Shown: positions 56,420-64,000 of the stretch, in pieces
Layout: each line of letters begins with the position of its first letter
Numbering within the stretch: the stretch's first letter is position 1
NCBI GenBank assembly: GCA_016297945.1
Contig: JAEDFR010000002.1
Span: 4,115 to 68,114, forward strand
Direction: 5' to 3'
Source of the DNA: Lachnospiraceae bacterium
GTDB taxonomy: Bacteria > Bacillota > Clostridia > Lachnospirales > Lachnospiraceae
DNA length: 64,000 nt
Notes under the pieces: model-generated
What the model was told of the DNA's origin: nothing
The model's input: only the letters and a program-made list of their open reading frames with translations
Database searches by the model: none
Translations under genes and position numbers: made by a program

Positions 56420-56653
56420 TTTTGCTGTGAAAATGCATATTGTTTTGGGGTTATTTAGCTGAAGTTAATGCTATTCTCTTAATATTCCGATTCACAGACA
56501 GAACTTTGCGACACGGATGTCGCAAAAGACGCATTTGGACAGGATGTCCATTATGCGTCGTGTTCGTCCGGAAACATAAAATAATTCGGAATATTTAGAG
56601 AATAACATTAACGTAAGCATAATTCAAAAATAATATGCATTTTCACAGCAAAA
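56420..56653. repeat. 234-bp palindromic element with perfect 22-bp terminal inverted repeats
   Basis: Bases 56420-56441 and 56632-56653 are exact reverse complements (22 of 22). Inside, GTTAATGCTATTCTCTTAAT (from 56464) faces its near-complement ending near 56611 (AGAGAATAACATTAAC), and AATATTCCGA faces TCGGAATATT. The centre holds two strong hairpins: TTTGCGACA/TGTCGCAAA with loop CGGA (56505-56526), and GACGCAT..GGACA/TGTCC..ATGCGTC with loop GGA (56528-56559). No ORF or transposase is inside. It begins 12 bases past the rlmH stop. Most likely a miniature inverted-repeat element or structured RNA. The remaining part of the 446-base spacer (56327-56419) is AT-rich with only a weak hairpin at 56367-56391. 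Confidence 0.85.
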
Positions 56654-56665
56654 CCGTCAAAAAAT

Positions 56666-57145
56666 TTATTTATGATAGGGCTCATGATTCATAATGCGAA
56701 AGGCACGATAAATCTGCTCTGACAAGATGACACGCATAAGCTGATGTGGAAATGTCATATCAGAAAAGCTGATTTTATCATCTGCTTTATTTAAAACATT
56801 TTCGGAAAGACCTAAGGATCCGCCTATTACAAACTGAATATGACTGTTTCCATTTATCATCAATTTTTCAATATGATTAGAAAAATGAACTGAATTGAGC
56901 TTTTTTCCTTCAATTGCTAAAGCTATCAGATATCCTTTTTCATCAACAGTTTTTAGAATGCGTTCACCTTCTTTGTCTTTGATCTGGTTTTCCAGTTCGA
57001 GTGACGCATTTTCCGGAGTTTTTTCATCTGTTAATTCAATGATTTGAAATTTACAATACGAAGAGAGGCGCTTTGCATATTCTGCAACCGCCTCCCGATA
57101 AAATTTTTCTTTGATTTTCCCAACACTAATGATTGTTATTTTCAT
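56666..57145 (-). CDS. rlmH: 23S rRNA (pseudouridine1915-N3)-methyltransferase
   Basis: RlmH is a SPOUT methyltransferase that methylates pseudouridine 1915 of 23S rRNA. The protein is 159 residues from the ATG at 57145 (MKITIISVGKIKEKF), with the knot motifs FVIGGSLGLSENVL and MTFPHQLMRVILSEQIYRAFRIMNHEPYHK (C-terminal part RIMNHEPYHK). An in-frame ATG at 57193 would add residues not seen in the family. The start overlaps the upstream gene by 20 bases and has a poor ribosome binding site, suggesting translational coupling. The pseudouridine is made by RluD, also in this window. Confidence 0.96.
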   Translation of the reverse strand: MKITIISVGKIKEKFYREAVAEYAKRLSSYCKFQIIELTDEKTPENASLELENQIKDKEGERILKTVDEKGYLIALAIEGKKLNSVHFSNHIEKLMINGNSHIQFVIGGSLGLSENVLNKADDKISFSDMTFPHQLMRVILSEQIYRAFRIMNHEPYHK

Positions 57146-57962
57146 ACATTTCGCCGTATTTATCATCAATAATTTTTTCGCGTAAAGATTCATTCATTTC
57201 AGGGAATTTCTGAAGTAAAACACGTGTCATATACTCAGTACGTTTGAAGTACATTTCTTCTTCAGTGTCTTTTTTGCTACAAACAACTTCTTTTGCCAGT
57301 TTTTCAACTGTAAGATATTCATCAAAAAACTGATTCACACGAGAAATCAGATTATCATCTGCTTCTGCTTCTAAAATAATCGTCTTAATCTGTGCAAATG
57401 ATACAATTCCGGCAATAATGAATACAATAAACATTATGAGCATGACGCCCATAAACATATAATTGCTTTTCAAACCGGAAAAGCCAGGGATTATGCCCAG
57501 ATATAAAAGTACCAAAGCAACAAGTCCGACACCTCCGACCAAAGTTAAAACAAAGCCACTGGATTTGCAATCCTCGATTTTTTGCTTTTTATCCACATAA
57601 GAGGATTGTTTTCTGATAGCCTCTGCAATCTGGCGTTGACGCAACATCTGTTCGGATATTGGCGCAACAACTTCCAAATCATCTTCACTTTCGTCTTCAT
57701 CATTTTTTTGAAATTGTTTTTCGGAAAAGGTCAGATCGCTATATGAAACAATTTCACTATCCTCTTCCTCTTCCTCTTCTGCTTCTTCTTTATATTGATC
57801 CAGAAATTCATAGGATCTTTCATCATTAACATCAAAGACGCGCTTAGGCTGCATTTGTAATGCTTCAGCCTCTTCTAGAGAATCAACCAAAGGAATTTTA
57901 CATTCATGACATTCCGTAAAGCCTTTGCGATATTCATTTTTACATTTTGGACAAAAGGGCAT
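57126..57962 (-). CDS. Zinc-ribbon membrane protein, unknown function
   Basis: A 278-residue protein. The N-terminus is a zinc ribbon (FCPKCKNEYRKGFTECHECKIPLV: CxxC and CxxC pairs). A very acidic linker follows (about 58-100), then two membrane segments (about 137-160 and 168-192) and a C-terminal cytosolic helical part. No known family is recognised. It lies between nfnB and rlmH, with GGAGA before the ATG. Confidence 0.82.
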   Translation of the reverse strand: MPFCPKCKNEYRKGFTECHECKIPLVDSLEEAEALQMQPKRVFDVNDERSYEFLDQYKEEAEEEEEEDSEIVSYSDLTFSEKQFQKNDEDESEDDLEVVAPISEQMLRQRQIAEAIRKQSSYVDKKQKIEDCKSSGFVLTLVGGVGLVALVLLYLGIIPGFSGLKSNYMFMGVMLIMFIVFIIAGIVSFAQIKTIILEAEADDNLISRVNQFFDEYLTVEKLAKEVVCSKKDTEEEMYFKRTEYMTRVLLQKFPEMNESLREKIIDDKYGEMYENNNH

Positions 57963-57983
57963 TTGTTTCGTTCTCCATTTTCA

Positions 57984-59369
57984 TCATTTGTTTGACAGAT
58001 ATTCATGAATACCTTTTGCTGCTGCTTTACCTGCTCCCATTGCTAAAATAACAGTTGCGGCACCGGTAACAGCGTCTCCGCCAGCATATACAGCATCTTT
58101 TGTGGTTTTACCGTATTCTTCATCTGCAACAATACATTTACGGTTATTGATTTCCAATCCTTTGGTTGTAGATGAAATCAAAGGATTCGGTGATGTACCA
58201 AGTGACATGATAACACAATCAACATCCATTACAAATTCAGAGCCTGCAACTTCAACCGGGCGTCTTCTGCCGGAAGCATCAGGTTCGCCTAATTCCATTT
58301 TAATACATTTGATTCCACTAACCCATCCGTTTTCATCCGAAATAATTTCAACCGGATTGGTCAATAAATCAAAGATAATTCCTTCTTCTTTTGCGTGATG
58401 AACTTCTTCCTTTCTGGCAGGAAGCTCTTCTTCACTTCTTCGATATACAACATGTACTTCAGCCCCTAAACGAAGAGCTGTACGAGCAGCATCCATGGCA
58501 ACATTTCCGCCACCGACTACTGCAACTTTTGTTGCACGCATAATCGGTGTATCGGAATCTTCTTTAAATGCTTTCATCAGATTGGATCTTGTTAAATATT
58601 CATTGGCTGAAAACACACCGTTTGCCTGCTCACCGGGAATTCCCATAAATTTGGGAAGACCTGCACCGGACCCAATGAATACAGCATCAAATCCTTCCTC
58701 TTCCAATAATTCATCAATGGTAGTGGATTTGCCGATAACGACATTCGTCTCAATTTTTACACCAAGAGATTTTACGTTTTCGATTTCTTTTTTCACAACA
58801 TCTTCTTTCGGTAAACGGAACTCAGGAATACCATAAACCAAAACACCACCGGGCTCATGAAGTGCTTCAAAAATTGTCACATCATATCCAAGCTTTGCAA
58901 GATCACCGGCACATGTTAATCCGGCAGGTCCGGAACCAATGACAGCAACCTTTTTGCCATTTGATTCTTTAGCACCCTGCGGTTTGATATTGTTTTCTCT
59001 TGCCCAGTCAGCAACAAAACGCTCTAATTTACCAATGGAAATGGGATCTCCCTTGATTCCGCGGATACATTTTCCTTCACACTGGCTTTCCTGTGGACAA
59101 ACTCTACCACAGATAGCAGGTAAAGCGCTGGATTCAGAAATAATCTGATATGCGGCTTCAAAATCACCGTTTTTTACCTGTTCAATGAAACCGGGAATAT
59201 TAATTGCAACAGGACATCCTTTGATACACTGCGCATTTTTACAATTAATACATCTGGAAGCCTCACATTGTGCTTCTTCTGCTTTATAACCTAAACATAC
59301 TTCATCAAAATTATGAGCTCTTTCTTTGGGGGCCTGCTCACTGACCGGTATTTTATTTAAAACATCCAT
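57984..59369 (-). CDS. nfnB: NfnB / GltA-type NADPH-dependent oxidoreductase large subunit
   Basis: The 461-residue protein has the N-terminal 4Fe-4S ferredoxin-like region (CINCKNAQCIKGCPV and CGRVCPQESQCEGKCIRG), an FAD-binding GSGPAGLTCAGDLAKLG near residue 147 and an NADPH site GGGNVAMDAARTALRLG. Databases often call this glutamate synthase small chain, but paired with the downstream-named FAD/NAD subunit it matches NfnB of the electron-bifurcating NADH-dependent ferredoxin:NADP+ oxidoreductase. It overlaps nfnA by TAATG. Confidence 0.92.
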   Translation of the reverse strand: MDVLNKIPVSEQAPKERAHNFDEVCLGYKAEEAQCEASRCINCKNAQCIKGCPVAINIPGFIEQVKNGDFEAAYQIISESSALPAICGRVCPQESQCEGKCIRGIKGDPISIGKLERFVADWARENNIKPQGAKESNGKKVAVIGSGPAGLTCAGDLAKLGYDVTIFEALHEPGGVLVYGIPEFRLPKEDVVKKEIENVKSLGVKIETNVVIGKSTTIDELLEEEGFDAVFIGSGAGLPKFMGIPGEQANGVFSANEYLTRSNLMKAFKEDSDTPIMRATKVAVVGGGNVAMDAARTALRLGAEVHVVYRRSEEELPARKEEVHHAKEEGIIFDLLTNPVEIISDENGWVSGIKCIKMELGEPDASGRRRPVEVAGSEFVMDVDCVIMSLGTSPNPLISSTTKGLEINNRKCIVADEEYGKTTKDAVYAGGDAVTGAATVILAMGAGKAAAKGIHEYLSNK

Positions 59370-60259
59370 TATTTGTCACCTCCGCAATTTCCACATCCAC
59401 CATGATGTGTATCACCTTCCTGTAATTTTAAGAAAGCTCTTCCTTCTGCAGTCTTATAAATAGCCTGACGTTTCATTGCCTGATCAAAATCAACTAAATG
59501 ACCATCAAATTCAGGACCATCCACACAAGCAAACTTCACTTGTCCGCCGACTGTCAAACGACAAGCTCCACACATTCCGGTTCCGTCAACCATAATCGGA
59601 TTCATGGAAACAATGGTAGGAATATTCAGTTCCTTGGTTGTCAGACAAACAAATTTCATCATTATCATGGGACCGATGGCAACACAATGGTTATACTGTT
59701 TTCCCTCTTCTTTTACCAGATCAGTAAGCGTTTTCGTAACCATACCGCTGCGTCCATAAGAACCATCATCTGTTGTAACATACAAATTTGCGGCAACAGC
59801 TTTCATCTCATCTTCATAAATTAAAAGGTCTTTTGTTTTGGCACCGATAATAACATCAGCATCAACACCATGCTCATGTAACCACTTTACCTGCGGATAT
59901 ACGGGAGCAGTACCTAAACCACCGGCTACAAATATGATACTTTTCTTTTTTAATTCATCTATATCTTCATAACATAAATCAGAAGCTTTTCCTAAAGGTC
60001 CGACAAAATCATGGAAATAATCTCCTGTTTTTAAAGTTTTCATCATGGTTGTACCTGCACCGATTGTTTGTACAACAATAGTTACAGTTCCTTTCTCACG
60101 ATTATAATCGCTGATGGTTAAAGGAATTCTTTCAGAATCTTCATTTGTTCGAACAATGACAAACTGTCCGGGTAAACAGGACTTTGCTACTCTTTTTGCT
60201 TCCACTTCAAAAAGGTAAATGTTTGTTGTTAGTTCTCTCGCATCTACAATTTTGTACAT
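59369..60259 (-). CDS. nfnA: NfnA / FAD-NAD-binding small subunit
   Basis: A 296-residue ferredoxin-NADP reductase-like protein: FAD region (ERIPLTISDYN), NAD region (IIFVAGGLGTAPVYPQVKWL) and a 2Fe-2S cluster region (GMCGACRLTVGGQVKFAC). It is the NfnA half of NfnAB, which bifurcates electrons from NADPH to NAD+ and ferredoxin. The C-terminus has a Cys-rich tail (HHGGCGNCGGDK). AGGAGG precedes the ATG. Confidence 0.92.
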   Translation of the reverse strand: MYKIVDARELTTNIYLFEVEAKRVAKSCLPGQFVIVRTNEDSERIPLTISDYNREKGTVTIVVQTIGAGTTMMKTLKTGDYFHDFVGPLGKASDLCYEDIDELKKKSIIFVAGGLGTAPVYPQVKWLHEHGVDADVIIGAKTKDLLIYEDEMKAVAANLYVTTDDGSYGRSGMVTKTLTDLVKEEGKQYNHCVAIGPMIMMKFVCLTTKELNIPTIVSMNPIMVDGTGMCGACRLTVGGQVKFACVDGPEFDGHLVDFDQAMKRQAIYKTAEGRAFLKLQEGDTHHGGCGNCGGDK

Positions 60260-60311
60260 TTTTATCCTCCTAGCTGATAAGCAAATCGCTTAAAATAACA
60301 CTATCTTGTAA

Positions 60312-60340
60312 ATCATATCGAAAAAAATTAAAAAACGCAA
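60312..60340 (-). promoter_or_regulatory. Probable nfnAB promoter
   Basis: On the minus strand, TTGCGT (plus 60335-60340) and TATGAT (plus 60312-60317) are 17 bases apart, about 55 bases before the nfnA ATG. Confidence 0.45.
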
Positions 60341-60350
60341 TATAAATATA

Positions 60351-61814
60351 TTAAAAATCCGTTAATGAAACATTTCCTTCAGATGATAAAGCCGCTCTGA
60401 AAATAGTCCCATCCAACACATTAAATGCAAAAACATCTCCTGTTTTTATCATGGAACCGGTCTCACTTTGTAAATACTCATAAATCAGATAATAAACCAC
60501 ATCATCTTTGGTTACGGCGCTATCAATGGCATATATTTTTTCTTGTCCCGGCAATCCCGGATCCGATAATTTACCCAATGTAGCAAGTTTCTGTTTTAGA
60601 ATAATAATTGCCTGATCTGTATCATAATAGCATACCGGAACACAACTGTACTGACAGGTAACAATATCACTTTCATTACCTTCTGAGTCAATCATCAAAA
60701 ACTTAAAAATACTGTTACCAAGCGGCATGGGAAAAGCATCTGTATAAATATTACTATCCAAATCAGGAGTTGAACCATCTGTCGTATAATAAACAATATA
60801 TTCTTCATCCGGAACATCCACACCTATCATCTGAGGCATCTGATAAGTGCCGGATTTAACCGAAACACTGGGAAGCATTTCAAGATCAGATTGAATAACA
60901 TATTTTTTTATAACCACTTCACTTCTGATACCGTATTCATTAATATAGACTGAAGAAACAAGATATTCACCGGATATTAGTTTGATTGGTGAAGTATATC
61001 TGGTAGAATACTTGCTGGGTGTTGTTCCATCCAGAGAATAATAAATATCACCATTTCCTACGGAGAAAAGTTTTAAGGAAATCGCTGTATCATATTCTCC
61101 TTCCGGTTCACTGTATTCCGGAAATGAAGCCAGATATCGGGAATATTTTTGTCTGATTTCAGCAACGGTACATTTTTCCAAAAATTTACTAAGCTTTAAG
61201 TATTCTTCATTTTTTATGTATTCGGCAATGATGCATTCCAGTGCTTCTTCATTCTCAGAATCATAGGTAAGTATTAGGTACGCTGTTTCTAAAGCTTCTT
61301 CTTTCATACTCTGCTGTAGATAAATGTGTAGTTTTAAAAGCAATAGTTCAACATTATCCGGTTCTTCTGAAAGACAGTAATCCGTCTGATAAACAGCCTC
61401 TTCCATTTGGTGTGTTTCAAATGCCGAAATTGCTTTTTGGTAATGATAATCATAGGAATTCTCAGTATAAATATAAAAAGCAATGGAAAAAACAACAACC
61501 AAAATTACAAGTGATAAAACAGAAAAAACAAAAAAGTTCAATTGTTTCATTGCATGAGGCTCTTTTGAAGCGTTTCTAGAGACATCCGTAGATGTACGAT
61601 TTACACCGTTTACATTATTACTTGATGTATTTTCTTTTGTATGATTTTGATTTGGAGTATTCCCACCCAGATCATCCATGATATTATGCATGGATTCGGC
61701 AACGCTTTCTTCAATTTCCGGTTCATAAACAGGAACCAGCAGGCGTTCTTTTCCGCAGTGTTCACAAAAGACCTGTTCAGGAAGCATTTCTCCACCACAA
61801 TGTGGACATTTCAT
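60351..61814 (-). CDS. Zinc-ribbon, TPR-like membrane protein with two CHB_HEX_C domains
   Basis: A 487-residue protein. An N-terminal zinc ribbon (KCPHCGGEMLPEQVFCEHCGKE) is followed by a linker, a membrane segment (about 97-118), TPR-like helices (about 125-210) and two chitobiase/beta-hexosaminidase C-terminal-like repeats: YYSLDGTTPSKYSTRY and YYTTDGSTPDLDSNIYTD. These repeats occur in many clostridial surface proteins and form Ig-like folds. The role is unknown. It lies between folD and nfnA. Confidence 0.85.
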   Translation of the reverse strand: MKCPHCGGEMLPEQVFCEHCGKERLLVPVYEPEIEESVAESMHNIMDDLGGNTPNQNHTKENTSSNNVNGVNRTSTDVSRNASKEPHAMKQLNFFVFSVLSLVILVVVFSIAFYIYTENSYDYHYQKAISAFETHQMEEAVYQTDYCLSEEPDNVELLLLKLHIYLQQSMKEEALETAYLILTYDSENEEALECIIAEYIKNEEYLKLSKFLEKCTVAEIRQKYSRYLASFPEYSEPEGEYDTAISLKLFSVGNGDIYYSLDGTTPSKYSTRYTSPIKLISGEYLVSSVYINEYGIRSEVVIKKYVIQSDLEMLPSVSVKSGTYQMPQMIGVDVPDEEYIVYYTTDGSTPDLDSNIYTDAFPMPLGNSIFKFLMIDSEGNESDIVTCQYSCVPVCYYDTDQAIIILKQKLATLGKLSDPGLPGQEKIYAIDSAVTKDDVVYYLIYEYLQSETGSMIKTGDVFAFNVLDGTIFRAALSSEGNVSLTDF

Positions 61815-61870
61815 ACGGTATCTCCTATATGTTTCATATCGTAATAATTAGGCAAATAATAATATCCCCT

Positions 61871-62722
61871 TCAGTTTTCTTGCTGTAATGAAACACTGTC
61901 AACACAGTTTTTCATGAGCATAGCAATCGTCATTGGGCCAACGCCACCGGGAACAGGTGTTATTGCTGATGCAATTGTTTTGACCGATTCAAAATCAACA
62001 TCTCCGCATAATTTGTTATCTTCATTTCTGTGAATGCCTACATCGATAACAACCGCACCGTCTTTCACATAAGAAGAATTAACAAATTTCGGTTTCCCGA
62101 TTGCAACAATTAATATGTCTGCCTGTTTTGTAATCTCTTTGAGATTCTTTGTTTTTGAATGTGTAACGGTAACCGTTGCATTTTCGCGTAGCATAAGTAA
62201 AGCCATAGGTTTACCGACAATATTACTTCTTCCAATCACCACACAATGTTTGCCGGAAATATCGACATTCGTGCGTTTCAATAATTCAATAATACCTGCG
62301 GGTGTACAGGATACAAACCCCGGTTGTCCGATACATAAGGAACCTACACTCTGTGGATGAAACCCATCAACATCCTTCTTAGGACTGATTGCATTAATTA
62401 TTGTTTTTTCATCAATATGCTTAGGAACCGGTAATTGTACCAGTATACCATTTACTTCTTTCTTTTGATTTAACTCTTCAATCAATGCAAGCAATTCTTC
62501 CTGGGTTGTCTCTTCCGGTAATTCATAAGAAAGAGAATCAATGCCGATATATGCACATGCTTTCTTTTTGTTATTGACATAAACCGAACTGGCCGGATCA
62601 TTTCCCACCTGAATGACAGCAAGACAAATTGAAATACCCTGCTTTTTATATTCGGCTACTTTTTCTTTACATTCATCTTTTATCAATGTTGATATCATTT
62701 TTCCATCAATTAATTCTGCCAT
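61871..62722 (-). CDS. folD: Methylenetetrahydrofolate dehydrogenase/cyclohydrolase
   Basis: FolD interconverts 5,10-methylene-, methenyl- and 10-formyl-THF. The 283-residue protein has the catalytic Tyr/Lys region (SSVYVNNKKKACAYIGI), GILVQLPVPKHID, PKKDVDGFHP, the NADP site VIGRSNIVGKPMA and the C-terminal PVPGGVGPMTIAMLM. With fhs upstream it supplies one-carbon units. Confidence 0.97.
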   Translation of the reverse strand: MAELIDGKMISTLIKDECKEKVAEYKKQGISICLAVIQVGNDPASSVYVNNKKKACAYIGIDSLSYELPEETTQEELLALIEELNQKKEVNGILVQLPVPKHIDEKTIINAISPKKDVDGFHPQSVGSLCIGQPGFVSCTPAGIIELLKRTNVDISGKHCVVIGRSNIVGKPMALLMLRENATVTVTHSKTKNLKEITKQADILIVAIGKPKFVNSSYVKDGAVVIDVGIHRNEDNKLCGDVDFESVKTIASAITPVPGGVGPMTIAMLMKNCVDSVSLQQEN

Positions 62723-62795
62723 CGAAATACTCCTTATTTTTTTACAATCTTAATACAACACAATATATTAGGGACCACATCAAGTATTCTATGAT

Positions 62796-64000
62796 TTAGA
62801 ATAAGCCTGTAATCACTCCGTCTTCATTAACATCAATACCAAAAGCGGCAGGTTTTTTAGGTAATCCCGGCATCGTCATGACCGCACCGGTCAACACGAC
62901 AACAAAACCGGCGCCTGCAGATACATATACTTCCCGCACAGATATTTCAAAATTCTGCGGTCTTCCAAGCTTTAACGGATCATCCGAAAGCGAATACTGT
63001 GTCTTTGCCATACAAACAGGAAGATTTCCAAATCCAAGATCTGTTAATTTCTGTAATTGTTTTAATGCAACCGGACTAAACTGAACACCATCAGCACCAT
63101 AGATTTCTTTTGCAACGGTTTCAATTTTATCCTTTAATGACATATCATCCGGATACAACAGCTTAAAATGGCTCTCCTTTTTCTCTAAAGTTTCCAATAC
63201 TTTTTGAGCGAGCTCAATTCCGCCTTCGCCACCTTTTTCCCAAACAGAGGAAAGAGCGAATTCACAATTGCGTTCTTCACAGAATGATCGAACATAAGAA
63301 ATCTCATCTTCTGTATCTGTAATAAATGAATTCAAAGTAACAACAACAGGCACGCCATATTTCTGGAGATTTTCAATATGTTTTTCCAGATTTACAATAC
63401 CTTTTTTCAGAGCATCCAGATTTTCAGCATTCAAATCCTGTTTTGCAACTCCGCCATTATATTTAAGAGCCCGAATGGTAGCGACCAAAACAACCTCATC
63501 CGGTTTTAAACCTGCAAGTCTGCACTTGATATCAAAAAATTTTTCCGCTCCCAAATCGGCACCAAAACCGGCTTCCGTAATACAATAATCTGCAATGGAA
63601 AGCGCAGCATTGGTTGCTCTTACACTATTACATCCGTGTGCAATATTAGCAAAAGGTCCACCATGAACAAAAGCCGGCGTATGCTCTAATGTCTGAATCA
63701 TGTTGGGTAATATCGCGTCTTTTAACAATGCCGCCATGGAACCGACTGCATTCAGATCTTTGGCAGTTACAGGATTGCCATCCATATCATATGCAACAAT
63801 GATTTTGGAAAGTTTATCTTTTAAATCATTCATATCATTGGCAAGGCATAAAATTGCCATGATTTCAGATGCAACCGTAATGACAAAATGATCTTCTCTG
63901 GTAAAACCGTCTCCTTTTGCACCAAGACCTACGACAATATTTCTTAAAACTCTGTCATTCATATCCAGACACCGTTTCCATACAATCTGTCTGGTATCAA
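62796..64000 (-). CDS. fhs: Formate-tetrahydrofolate ligase (C-terminal part, runs off the window)
   Basis: Fhs makes 10-formyl-THF from formate, THF and ATP, the entry of one-carbon units in acetogens and many Clostridia. The frame is open to the right edge ([22 protein letters not shown] at the boundary), so the 5' end and P-loop lie outside. About 400 of the usual 556 residues are visible, including [32 protein letters not shown] and [17 protein letters not shown]. It precedes folD in the same direction. Confidence 0.97.
   Translation of the reverse strand, partial: DTRQIVWKRCLDMNDRVLRNIVVGLGAKGDGFTREDHFVITVASEIMAILCLANDMNDLKDKLSKIIVAYDMDGNPVTAKDLNAVGSMAALLKDAILPNMIQTLEHTPAFVHGGPFANIAHGCNSVRATNAALSIADYCITEAGFGADLGAEKFFDIKCRLAGLKPDEVVLVATIRALKYNGGVAKQDLNAENLDALKKGIVNLEKHIENLQKYGVPVVVTLNSFITDTEDEISYVRSFCEERNCEFALSSVWEKGGEGGIELAQKVLETLEKKESHFKLLYPDDMSLKDKIETVAKEIYGADGVQFSPVALKQLQKLTDLGFGNLPVCMAKTQYSLSDDPLKLGRPQNFEISVREVYVSAGAGFVVVLTGAVMTMPGLPKKPAAFGIDVNEDGVITGLF

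Overview
The window is an AT-rich Gram-positive chromosome segment. Gene content and order point to an anaerobic, low-GC Firmicute of class Clostridia, most likely family Lachnospiraceae: rng-rplU-prp-rpmA-obg order, an L27 with a cleavable N-terminal extension, MinCDE together with MreBCD, an NfnAB transhydrogenase, folD-fhs folate genes, and the sporulation-type genes yqfC and yqfD. This assignment is inference from protein families and synteny; no rRNA gene is present. No tRNA, rRNA, CRISPR array, prophage or transposase gene was recognised.

Layout. 1-6439 (+): ribosome and RNA housekeeping (RNase E/G, a Nudix hydrolase, L21 with a probable leader, Prp protease, L27, Obg, YhbY, NadD, YqeK, RsfS). 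6447-8080: an SOS locus, lexA facing a yneA-like division inhibitor with LexA operators between them, then a 41-codon small ORF. 8253-17306: dtd, an AI-2E family exporter, a XerS-like tyrosine recombinase (+), a cytidylate-kinase-like protein, cstA with an unknown partner, and aroB-lspA-rluD. 17333-30609 (-): a 13-kb collinear run of 14 genes for cell shape, Min system and septum (DUF4321, radC, mreBCD, mrdA, minCDE, rodA, mgsA, a lipoprotein D,D-carboxypeptidase, an HlyD-like protein, yggS, sepF), ending at one strong terminator. 30769-53092 (-): mismatch repair and tRNA modification (mutS, mutL, miaA, miaB), proline synthesis (proA, proB), flavoproteins, an envelope flippase-like protein, ybeY, a degenerate PgpH-like protein, phoH, yqfD, yqfC and pdp. 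53363-64000 (-): a NYN-LOTUS protein, an alanine/glycine:cation symporter, rlmH, NfnAB flanked by two zinc-ribbon membrane proteins, folD and the C-terminal part of fhs.

The genes are almost all core. The least explained sequence is in two intergenic spacers. 56420-56653 is a 234-bp imperfect palindrome with perfect 22-bp terminal inverted repeats and two strong central hairpins. 53138-53339 is an unrelated imperfect palindrome of about 200 bp. Other points of interest are the degenerate HD site in the PgpH-like protein, a methylglyoxal synthase with Glu at a catalytic Asp position, the small ORF whose ribosome binding site sits inside a hairpin next to the SOS genes, and a NYN-LOTUS protein with a small partner gene.

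Start codons were revised where a ribosome binding site or family alignment argued for it (yhbY, yqeK, lexA, yneA, HlyD-like, dac, minC, radC, mutS, 42273 flavoprotein, rlmH, 54290 gene). All coordinates were read by eye.
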